DNA of 60,000 nucleotides from Membranipora membranacea (Eukaryota > Bryozoa > Gymnolaemata > Cheilostomatida > Membraniporidae): positions 19,754,283 to 19,814,282 of the forward strand of contig OU612066.1 of NCBI GenBank assembly GCA_914767715.1, read 5' to 3'. The position numbers were made by a program, and so were the translations under genes. The notes below the pieces were generated by a model. That model ran no database searches, was not told the DNA's origin, and saw only the letters and a program-made list of their open reading frames with translations. Of this stretch, positions 25,230-35,900 are shown in pieces (within the stretch, counting starts at the first letter, position 1; each line of letters starts with the position of its first letter).

Positions 25230-26016
25230 CTATTTATCTTAAGAGGACTTTTATCAAGGAATAAGAATTCCTCCTTGCTTATATCATATTTGAGAGAATG
25301 TTCCCAGTTGTTTGTAAGGGCCTTCACTGAGATAATGAAACATGAGGTGATGAAACTCGTTGAAGAGATTGATATGCCAACCTCACAACTCAATAGAATC
25401 ACTCCAAGATATTAATAAACTGCTGAGAACATTAGATAAGTTCCTACTAGAAGAACAGGATCTGTGTTCTGTAACTATGTGTAAGATCAAAAGTAAGGGT
25501 ATACCTCACCCAGATAATTTTGGTATATACACTTAAACCTATTATTTACATGTTTGTGGATAAATGGATACGTATAATCCGGATAATCTTCATGATAAAT
25601 CATATGGCTACCCCATAGGCATAGATGTATTAAGTCTGTGAGTTACCCTCATACAGACAAGTCTATGCTGGCTTTCTTGCTCCCAAGTGGGAGGGGTGAG
25701 ATTCTGATAAGGGCGTGTGTTATATAACATATACAATGTTATGTGAGATTCAATCAAGTACCAGGGTGGTAATATTGCCATTATATAAATCTTGTTGTCC
25801 ACAACACAGATAAGAGTCTGCAGTGTGGCTAGAGTGTTCCACTCATCGTTATTGTCATTGTATCAGCTTGTTGGGATGGAAGGTAGACAGGCACTGTGTT
25901 ACATTGCACACCTGTATTTCCATGATATGGAGTCAACAAAACTGACAGAATATGAGATTGTTTCTCTCTCAGTGATGGATGACATTGTTTACTCCATTAC
26001 ACCAACTGTTACCAGA
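25230..26016 (+). pseudogene. Possible remnant of a coiled-coil coding region
   Basis: Frame one (to 25413) reads like a helical coil: YLRECSQLFVRAFTEIMKH then KLVEEIDMP. Just before its stop a second frame takes over with the same character (SLQDINKLLRTLDKFLLEEQ, CSVTMCKIKSKG) to about 25536. A third block, 25792-26019, reads HSSLLSLYQLVGMEGRQA and ends SVMDDIVYSITPTVTR. The frame change near 25400 without a clear splice pair suggests a frameshifted relic, perhaps of a TRIM-like gene. Equally it could be unspliced exons of a gene I cannot resolve, or chance. Confidence 0.3.
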
Positions 26017-26984
26017 TGATATGTTATCTGACGCAATGCACTTCCAAGTCTTAGTACATGGTGGTGTGTTTATGACTTGCCACTTATTAAACTGTGGTGT
26101 TTTGATTAAGTTATGGCAATAAATCATGATAATCATTACTGGCGTAAACAACTTTAAAAACTGCCCACAACCACTTATTTGTGAGGTCAGGAGATTTCAG
26201 CCTGTGGTCAAATTAAAGTGTTCACCACTGTGACCAAAGCCACTCCCCTATATCGGTATGTGGAGCAAAAATTTACTGCCTTCATCAATGCATTTAGTAT
26301 TCACAATCCGAAACAGCTTGTTTGATTGTTGCAGAAAACACAGGCAGTTTATTTTGTTTTAACTCAATTGTTATTGCCCAATTTTAATCCTAGTTTAGCT
26401 AAATCATTGTAATCATGTTGTCAAAGTAGATACCAACAAAAAATTCAATTGGCAGACAAAACAATTTGGCTGTTATACTCAGAAATCATAATTTATTGTC
26501 CTTTGTGCATGAATCCAGATATAAAATTGAATAAATCATCTTCTTGTGTACCTAGGGTTGCTCAGTTACTCAGTTACAGTTACAGTACCTGGCTTGTTAT
26601 CTCCACGATAAGTACTTTATGGTACCAGGCAACATCCTTGTTGAATATTAACAAATTATTACATCAACAATTTAATCTCAGTGCATAGGAAGTAAGATTC
26701 AAGCCCCCTCTCAACCAAGAAATTGAAACACATTGCGCAGCTTGAAATGTTCTGACAATGCATTTTAGTAGCTTTGATCCACTTGGCAATGACTAGGCTA
26801 CGTGGCATAAACATGAAATCTCAGTATAGAATTGTGAAACTTAAGTAATACTGTTCTGCAATCAGCGCAAAGGGGTACTTTCCATCTCTGTGTTGCCAAA
26901 GTTCCGCAAAAGTACAAAAGTGCAATGATTGTTTTTCTGTCCTACATCTCTGACTAACAGTAATGTATCCTTGGAGATAACAGC

Positions 26985-27038
26985 CATGAGCCAATCAGAA
27001 AACAGGATAAGCACACTCCCTGATCACACCTCTTCGCC
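26985..27038 (+). promoter_or_regulatory. Probable PNP core promoter with CCAAT box
   Basis: GAGCCAATCAG lies about 45 bases upstream of the ATG at 27039, which has the context CGCC. No TATA box is seen. The 5' end of the transcript cannot be placed from sequence. Confidence 0.35.
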
Positions 27039-30000
27039 ATGTCAGTAACAAAGTAAGACAAAATTTGATAGATAATCAATCAATTTAGTCAATATTGTGA
27101 TATTCTTATCAGCTGATATCGAACAGCTGTCAAAGCTGATAACATTCTTTGTAGGGCACTTCAGCAGTTATTGCTTTGTTTATACAGTGACGTCATGTTA
27201 TGTACTAGTTTAAGAACATCAGGGCTGTTTGTCATGTTTTTTCCTTACACATTGGAAACTTGGTTTGCATCACCAACAGAAAATGCTCTTGATCGATGCT
27301 GAAAAGAAATTTCAAGTCTTGATATATTGATAGTATAGTTGCTTTCTATTAATAATATTTATTTTCTGGATATAGCCCTATTGATTTCACAGACAAGTTT
27401 ACATTTAATTGTTGGTTTATCCAGCCGCATAATCTACCTGTACTCTACATCTTAGCGTCTAAAGTAGATTAATTTACCTCCGTATATTGATTATCCTGCA
27501 TTCCCCTCAGGTCATTATATGTTAGTGGCATAGATGCCGACACCAGCCACCTAGACCAAGATTAAGCTCTAAAACTACCAACTCAATATCTGGTAAAAAC
27601 GTACTGTTGATTTGCTAAGAGCAAATGAGAAAAGCGATTCCAATGAAACAAGGAGTCTTTAACTCCTTGAATGAAACAAGGCTGTTATGATGCTAGTCAT
27701 TTCCTCCAAATATATAAATATTTAGATCAGAGTTTGGGTCAAAACTCTCACACTCCCTGTTTGAAGGGTTAGGTACTATGTGGCTCCTGGCACTGTGACC
27801 ATAATAACAATATCGCCAAAATAAGTAATCTCATTGTGCTCAATTATGAGGAAACCCGGAATTGAATCGATCATTTAGCTAGTCGTAGTCAATTTCATGA
27901 TGATATATCGAAAAAAATGAGATATTTCCTATAATATTTACCTCCATGCGGTATTCTAAGTCATGCCTCAATCTGGATAATCTCCACTCTAGGCTTATTA
28001 CTCGGCAATAAATCTTTCCCCTGTATGATGATGACCTTTTATTCTTCAGGGAGAGAGTGGACCACTACACCTACGACCAGATCGAGGCTATAGCCAAACT
28101 AGTACAATCTAAGTCCCCTGATGTTAGACCAGAGATAGCTATAATATGTGGTACAGGGCTCGGAGGTCTTGCTGACTTGGTCGATAGTAAAACAGAGATA
28201 GCTTATGAGGAAATCCCCAGCTTCCCAAGAAGTACAGGTAAGTTACAAATTGACATCGAGGCTACACCATTATCATGTGTATCTCTGAACGTTAGAGTCC
28301 ATATAGTACGAGTACCTAACATGTACCCGCCCCTAATTATTAAATTTGAATTCGTGTCGTCCAACCAAATTCCTTGTGATGGTACTTAGTAAATTAGTTC
28401 ACTCTCTATCGATCAGAGATAGATATATACATGCAATTATAGTATATCACATGATCAGTGTGGGTAAGTTATGATCTGCAGTAGTGATCGAACTTGGAGG
28501 GGTCAATGACTCTTAGTATATTTGCACCGGTGGCGACATTCCACTATTGACCGCAATCTGTGCTTTTCGGAGCCTGGTTGATGGTGCACTACCAGCAACT
28601 CATGCATAGGTTGAACATGTAAAACTATTCTGCGGAGACCATAGCCTACTGACAATGGTGAAGTTTGAGGCTAAAGCCTGCTGCGAGGTGCATGTCCAAA
28701 CAGGGGCAAAGTTTGCTGTTAGTAGGGTACGGCAATTGTTCGGAGCTGTGATTTGTTTTGGATATAAAGAGCAAAGTTTTGAGGCTGTCATCATCACTGC
28801 ATATGAGGAATGTTAGCTCTCTATATTGACCCTCTAGCTTGCTAACTCAGTATTTATGCAGTGAAGCACTATTGTTGCCAGCTTGTAAATTTCTTTGATG
28901 CCAGTGCTGAATTTAGACAGCCATTTGTGAATGTTAGAGAGAATGTCTGGTATGACCGATTTAATCAAGGGTATCAAATAGACATGTTGGCTGTATGTAC
29001 TTTCCAATAGACTTGACAGTGAAAATAACAAATACTGGGGCGGGGGGGGGGGGGGGTCACAAGTCATCTTACTGGTTCTGTAGATCAATCAGCAGTTAAA
29101 AACGCAGCCTACAAACCATTTGTGAAAGTTACATGAGAGAATGTCTGGTATGACCGATTTAATCAAGGATATCAAATGGCAATGCTGCATCCTGAAAGAA
29201 TCGCTACGCCTAGTTTTAACACCTCTGCTCTCTTTGAACGTTTTAAAGTCACTGAAGTTGATGTACATAACCAGAATTTATTGGGAATTCTCCACAATTT
29301 TCTCACTTTCATGTTCTCCCTGCTCAGAGTGCTGCAAGTATTCAGCGTTATAGCCTCACCTACTTATTTGGCCCATATGCAGTTTTCTAGGTTGTAATTT
29401 CACACTAGAACTATTCATAACAATCACTACTTGAAACCACTGGGAAATACCCTTTCATGTTTTGTTCATTAATCGATAGAGGCTGTTCAAACTAATGACT
29501 CTTGTTCTTACCAGGCTGGACCATTTGAAGTGTACAAATATTGATTTGTTGCAAACATTTTTGCTGAAGTCCCCTAGATCGAGGACTTTGTATATATTGG
29601 CCCAATAATTGTCCTGACATTTGTGAGGGTGGACAACTCCGAGTATATGTGCATATGGTTTATACTAGTCTGAGCCCCCCAGACTTTTACCACTCGCCCG
29701 AAGGCCCCCCCCCCCCCCGGTGAGGGAAATAGGAATAGGTATATACTATATAACTTTATCTAGAAAAGTGTTGCTCCTATACCAACTGGACTCAAATTTA
29801 TCAAAATTTGTCTTATCGCAACTTTGTTTTTTTCTCTTTTCAGTGCAGGGGCATGCAGGCAAACTGATATTAGGACGAATTCACAAGAAACCAGTCATAT
29901 GCATGAAAGGAAGATTTCATTTATACGAAGGCTATCACATGGCTCAGGTACATTTGTACTTAGATAATCATAATTGTTATCATAATCATGCAGGCCTACT

Positions 30001-32805
30001 TTTATCAAAAGTAGGCCATGTATGTATGTATGTGTGCATGCATGTAAAATTTGTTCTTGGAAGCACAGTCAGCTGGTCAACGGATGACCAAATAACTACT
30101 GATACTGAAGTAGCTACTTCGATCTGTGATTATTATCATTTTAAACTTAACTTAGCAAGATAAAGAAGGTCACCATATTGGTCGCTGGGAATATTTACCT
30201 GGAAATGTTTACCTTTGATGTAACGCTCCCAATGCCTGGCAAGATAGTTGGCAGTGACTGTTATTTAATCTGGATAACCAGTTTTTTAGCATATAATTTA
30301 CTGTTTAAATTCTACGAAAACCTCACAACATCATGATTTTACGGTTTAAAAGAAACCTATTATTATTGTTGTCAATGAGGCAGTGGTCCTCCATTACAAT
30401 ACTTCACCAAAGTGCTCTGACTGTGCAAGTTTGGCACAATTATGATATCACCTAGGGTTTTGGCGCAGGATGTTAAACCGATACACTGTGAATAGACCAA
30501 CTGGAACATATGGCGCTTTGGGATCGGAACATTCAGTGACATTTAACATAGATTGCCTCCAGGAAGCATGGCGTGGCTTTCAAAAGATTCAAAAGAGCGC
30601 AAAACACTTTGATCTTTTGTATAGGATAAACCAAGTCGCCAAGTCGCAAGCCAGGCTGGAATTACTACAATTCGTGTGACTGGTGACTTTGTGTGGCGGT
30701 TACATAACAAAGCAAATACTAAGACTTTTCCTCCGCTCCGGACCTCTGTTATATTTTGTGTTCTTTCTCTGGCAGGTGACTTTACCAGTTCAAGTGATGC
30801 ACTTACTCGGAGTGAAAACACTGATTGTTACTAATGCAGCAGGCGGTCTCAACTCAGATTACAAAGTAGGAGATATGATGATTCTTAAAGATCACATATT
30901 TATGCCAGGTCTGGCAGGACAAAACCCGCTAGTCGGTCCTAATGACGAGAGGTAGGTGATTTGATTACACACTACGATCTAGCTGGTCTTGACAAGCTTT
31001 GTTCGGGGGGGGGGGGGGGACAAAGCTTGTCAACTCTCGCGAGCTCGATATCGAGAAAAGGATTGTCCCCTCTTGAAATCGTAGAAAACTCTGTTTATTC
31101 CTGGGATAAATTGGATCAAAAAATGGAAATCCCGATTTGTATGAGATATAAGGATCGTCCCACCCCCACCTAACAAAGCTTGATAAGACAGGCTAACTAA
31201 GATCATACTTCCAGAACTTTCAGGTTGAATTGAATTAGTATGATTTGGCAGGATTGCTTCTAGCATCTTGGTCAGTTGCATTCCATCTTTATAGTAGGGC
31301 AGTCAGCCTTGAAAAATAAGCAGGATTTTCAGGTTCAGTAATAATCACAAGAATTATTTCAAAGCTGGTCCTTTATCCATCCAGGTAGGGTGGGATACCA
31401 TTCCAGATTCATCCATTTTGTTGCAGCAATCAATAGACATCAGAGTTATCCCCTCACATCCTAGAGTGGGACAACTAATAAATGATAACAGTTTTGTTTT
31501 GTGAATTGATGCTGCTTCGTTATCCGTGATATTCAGTCAATCTTTAACCCGGTGTTTAGTTGATCTTGTAGTACTTAAATACCTGTGAGAACTTGATGAA
31601 TAATCTTAACTACAATAAGGTGAACAAAGGTCCCTTGGGTTTTATTTCAGCTGGCATTTTTCCACTATAAAAAAAACAAGATTTGATTTCCACACCTTGA
31701 GGTCATCTGAACTTTACCTTTCCAGGTTTGGACCACGTTTCCCAGCCATGTCAGAGCTTTATACTATGCACTTACGTGAGCTTGCACGCACCGCTGCCAA
31801 AGAGCTCAATCTGACTGACTTTATCAGGGAGGGAGTCTATGCAATGATCGGTGGTCCTTCATTTGAGACTATAGCTGAATGTCGCATGCTTCAAGCTATT
31901 GGAGCAGATGTTGTTGGTAAGCAATGGAGCATCTAAGCAGTGGGATTTCTTGGTACCTATCTTTCTTGTGTTTGACTGGGGGAAGAAAGTCCCAGGGATG
32001 ACTGAGGGCTAACCCTTCCTTCAAAGGGCAATGTGTTTCACCTCACTTGTTATGAAGAAAAACTCCCAACTTATTCACAGGACATCCCGGATATTTAGAA
32101 AACCATATTGCATTCATAACACTGTACATTGTACAAGCTTTTGTTTACCCCCAATTTATGTTTCCCGCATAGCATGTCCTGGTTGATCACGCCTTCATCA
32201 ATAATTAAACGTCATGTAAACTGCTTACTTTCAATCATCTTTTCAATGCAATATCTGTCTGTCAGCTTGTCCTTTTTTAATTCTGCACTTTAGTCACTGG
32301 GTGCATTTGCAGCAAAGTATTAGGCCTAGGGGTTGTCTCATCTTATAAAAAGGAGGGATAATCCCTCATATCAAAGTCTCCCTCGTAGAAACACCCAAGT
32401 CTGCTCTTTTCATTCTGCAATTTGGTCACTGCAGTCACTGTCTCTGTATTCATTTACAGCAAAGTATTAGAAGTTGTCCCTGATATTTTCATGAAGGGAA
32501 TTCCATAACAATGAAGTCTACCTCGTCTCTTCATGATGGACATTATTGTTGTTACTGTTGTAGATATTGTTATTGTTAACGTTGTTGTTGTAGGTATGTC
32601 AACATGTCCAGAGGCTGTAGTAGCAGCACATTGTGGTATGCAGGTGTTTGGTATGTCTCTGGTTACCAACCAGTGTGTCGTCGATTACAACGATAACAAA
32701 GCAGCCAACCACGAGGAAGTCTTAGAGACTGGCAAAGAAAGAGCACACGATATACAAAGTTTCGTACTGAAAATAATTCAGCTCATGCCCGATAGCACAG
32801 TATAA
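27039..32805 (+). CDS. PNP: Purine nucleoside phosphorylase (trimeric type)
   Basis: Phosphorolysis of inosine/guanosine to base plus ribose-1-phosphate in cytosolic purine salvage. Six exons join without a phase conflict: 27039-27052, 28050-28237, 29844-29947, 30776-30951, 31726-31916, 32594-32805. They give 294 residues (human about 289). Family signatures: [10 protein letters not shown] (phosphate loop), [27 protein letters not shown] (with the active-site His), [55 protein letters not shown] (with the base-binding Glu), and VTNQCVVDY (with the conserved Asn), then ANHEEVL. The first exon contributes only MSVT plus two bases; it is chosen because its donor AA|GTAAGAC gives exactly the phase needed. 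Introns contain G/C homopolymer repeats and a TIR element at 30973-31210. Confidence 0.95.
27649..27669. repeat. Short hairpin CAAGGAGT/ACTCCTTG, member 1
   Basis: CAAGGAGT, five bases, ACTCCTTG, in a PNP intron. The same stem occurs at 58774-58794. Confidence 0.6.
28919..29178 (+). repeat. Direct duplication of ~62 bp flanking a poly-G run
   Basis: CCATTTGTGAATGTT followed by GAGAATGTCTGGTATGACCG occurs at 28919-28980 and again, slightly diverged, at 29114-29178. A G-run of about 17 (29038-29056) lies between. It is in the PNP intron between exons 2 and 3. Confidence 0.85.
29663..29722. repeat. C-rich foldback repeat, copy 1
   Basis: ACTAGTCTGAGCCCCCCAGACT, a spacer with CTCGCCCGA, then a C-run of about 15. 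A second copy lies at 47416-47482 in similar AT-rich flanks (TTATA before and TATA after), so this is a repeat family and not a chance run. Confidence 0.75.
30973..31210. mobile_element. TIR element with poly-G hairpin in a PNP intron
   Basis: GGTCTTGACAAGCTTTGTT at the left is mirrored by AACAAAGCTTGATAAGACAG at the right (31172-31210 with flank). Immediately inside the left end is a G-run of about 14 followed by ACAAAGCTTGTC, giving a nested hairpin. A partial relative lies at 58930-58992. Confidence 0.75.
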
Positions 32806-34300
32806 AGACAAGTTGTTTATTTTTTGAGAAATTTTTTAACTTTGATGCCGTGTTAGGTTTTGCTATTCCAGTGTATGTTAAGAAGCTAAGAAGATGTGTA
32901 GAAAAGGCGTAACACACTGCAGCCACTACAACTTCAGCAAAAAGAAATCTTGATCTAACATTGAAAAGTTAAGAGAGCTCTAGCCAATGCTATAATATCA
33001 ATAGGTCATAGAAGATCAGCTAAAGGCATAACACGAATGTGGATGAAGATTTCATTCCATGTGCTGCATTATGACCAAAATATAAAATACTTTCTACTTC
33101 TCCGTGGCAAAAATTTGGCTGGAGGTTGGTGCAGTGTTTCGTGTCAAAAAAACCAGTACCGAACTTTATATTACATATCTAAGATTTGGTATTTGTCATT
33201 GATTCTGCAGTCTTAATGTTTAGCACAGCTATGCACTACTATGATAAGAATCGCCTTCATGATACATGTATGTAAATTCGGAGCTCCCTACAAATGCCAT
33301 ATCATCTTGAGACGCATATCCTAGGAAATCTGTCATCTTATAAAGATTGTTATAGTTGATTTTTTTATGGTCATGTGGTCATAGTCTTTCACAATCCAAT
33401 CTCTCAGATTTTAGTTGATAAGCTGCTGATTGAATATAACTTTATGGATTAATTTATTTGACATTCCTTGCTGAATTTTTGATCAATTATCTAGCACTCT
33501 TTTGCTATGCCTAACTATGGCTCACTAAGTTTCAAGGAATTACATCATATTACCTCCACATATAAAAATCTCTTTTTTTTTGCAGAAACAATGTTTTTAA
33601 GTTTGGTAGTGAACAGAAATGAATCTCTTTATTTTTGTTGATTTAGTTTAGTCATGTTTGTTTGAATTAATACAGTCAAATTTTTACCAATTTAGACAGT
33701 GTAGAAATTCTGTTGTGGGAGATACAAAATACATGAATTTTTGGTAGACTTCTTCCTGCTATTTTTGTCTCAAACACATTTCAGAAATAATTGTTATCAC
33801 AAATAATACTGGTCAAATTACACAGCTATGGTATATTGATGATAATCTCTATCACTATAATAACAAATATTGAAACACACTGTGGAGAGATTTAGGGCGG
33901 ATAAGAGAGAAGTATGGTAGGACTGAGTAGTATTGTGCGAAAAAAATTGTATTCTCCATCACCATTCTGGCGTCCTCTATCGGCAGTAGTAAGCAAATCC
34001 ATGTAAATTTTGTCAGAAAGTAAGCAAAGTCTTGTTTACCAATACATATGGAGCTGTAATGCCATTTTCAGCTGATGTAGGCCATTCTACTGGACAATGG
34101 GCAAAGCAAAGAGAATAGAAACTTTTTTGTAAGTGGTACTAGAGAATGTTCCTCTGTAATACGCCTCCGCCACCAAGGCAAACATACAACTTTGACATCA
34201 TAGGAACATGAACCACAACAAACTAACTGAGAATTGCATCAAACATTACGCTAAAAGTTCCCTAAGAGTGAAATAAGTAAACATGGTCGATTGTTGGTTT

Positions 34301-34402
34301 CTGGATGGTCGTTATCAGGTAGGTTTGCTGGATGGTCGTTGTTAGGTAGGTTTGCTGGATGGTCGCTGTTAGGTAGGTTTGCTGGATGGTCGTTGGTAGG
34401 TA
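34301..34402 (+). repeat. 27-bp minisatellite, about 3.8 units
   Basis: Unit CTGGATGGTCGTTRTYAGGT plus AGGTTTG repeated head to tail, with two or three differences between units. Confidence 0.95.
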
Positions 34403-34990
34403 GTCTGTAGTAGTAATACTAGATTGTTTTTTGTAGGTTTTCTTTTCCTTTTTTAAGCAATTGTCTCCAATATGATGTCTGCAAATAACAACTGGTCACA
34501 GCACCGATTATAAGATCGTATTATTTATTATATGAAACAATCACCAAAACACACCAAATCTTGAGAGAAAGAGGTTAGGTTATAAAGATTGTTGTAAAGA
34601 TTAGATTAGATTAGATTTTAAGTATATGTAAGAAACAAACAAATAAAATTTCTGGACCAGTACTATAGATATCATCTACAACAAGTTCATCTTATTTTGA
34701 TTTGGTCACAAACACTCGTCATAGTAGATGTTTGTAGAATAAGTATAATTTTCTGTTTGAAAAGTGTTGTCACATGAAAATTCAATATAAGGAAGAAAGA
34801 AGGGCGTAACAAAATAGAAAAGAACACACAAACAGAAAAGCTAAAATCGACCAATCGACTTTGCTATACACTGTGTTTCCAAGAGTTTGATTTGAGCTAG
34901 TTTTGGGGCTTTTCAATCCATGCCACCAGCCTCCCAGTTCACACTGAGCTCGATGATTCATCTCGAGCTGAGTTGCTTACGCTTTATTGT

Positions 34991-35061
34991 GCCAGTATGG
35001 CAGAGCTGTAAGCAACAAAGACTCCAGATTGGGAGACATGGGTTCAAGTCCTGGAGGCGGT
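34991..35061 (+). repeat. tRNA-derived SINE-like relic
   Basis: TGGCAGAGCTG at 34998 resembles a polymerase III A box, and GGTTCAAGTCC at 35041 is a near-perfect B box. The 43-base spacing is that of a tRNA. Acceptor and T stems do not pair well, so it is not a functional tRNA gene. Tail and boundaries are unclear. Confidence 0.4.
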
Positions 35062-35900
35062 GGAAGATGTGTTTGAAGTTTCAGGTCAATATCAGCCCAT
35101 GGGTACAGATGCAGTTTTCTAGGTTGAGCCAAGAGGGGACAACTCAGTTCAAGCTCAAAGATTACATTTAAAACACAGTGTTAGTCAATACAAGGGAGGT
35201 GTGTGGTAGGCTGATTGTGTAGTAGTATTTCATCACCAGGGTTACAGAAATGATGACTTCCATCAGATATAGCACAGGCAGGTAATAGGCGACCAAAGCG
35301 GTAGCGTCACTGCATAGATAGCAAGCAACATCTCACAGAGTTGTCAGTCCATCCAGGTATAATCAAAAAATCGCCGTTGATGCAGAGATCAAACCTTGCT
35401 GATTCCTCAACCTTCTCTGTATATATTTCATCTCGGTACTCACCTTGATAGACAAAAGTTACAACAAGCTAATATAAAACTGTGCATTCCATCTAGGAAG
35501 AATGTTGGTCCTCATTTTCACTAGAGCGATCTAAATATGCGATGTAATTTGTCATCCTCAACACAGCATTGTAGCAATAAATCTATACCACCTATCTTGA
35601 AGGGCCTCCACCTCAATAGTTCACATAAAAATAGCATAAGCTGTATTTTGGCAAAGGTGAGTTAACTCTCAATAAGAGAACATTCAAGCGAGCGGGTCTT
35701 TTTATTATCATCTTTTCTTGCTGATAATGGGAAACCATAACAGCGCCATGTCTCATTATATTGAGATTGTGTCTAATGAATTTCCGTAAAAGAGGAATGT
35801 AGAACCGATCAGATAAGCTACCTTTAACGATGTGAGCTTCTTGTTGGTGACCATTGAGAATATGTTACTGAACAAGATTACGGTAATGATAGTACCTTAC

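Larger units (their letters stand above)
24425..27038. other. Intergenic region between IARS2 and PNP
   Basis: Besides the CCAAT cluster and the coding remnant at 25.2-26.0 kb, I see only AT-rich sequence. A CCAATCAG core near 26993 lies about 45 bases upstream of the PNP start. Confidence 0.5.
32806..35900. other. Intergenic region after PNP
   Basis: AT-rich, with no exon I can support. It contains the minisatellite at 34301 and the tRNA-derived relic at 34990. The last exon of the minus-strand nucleotidyltransferase-propeller gene should lie in the 35.2-35.9 kb part but I could not identify it. Confidence 0.5.

Noticed and set aside
34991-35061. Functional tRNA gene
   Set aside because: Promoter boxes fit, but acceptor and T stems do not pair.
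35200-35870. Last exon of the nucleotidyltransferase-propeller gene
   Set aside because: One acceptor near 35320 gives a short frame (ALVAYYLPVL), but it does not match the propeller ending convincingly, so it is not called.
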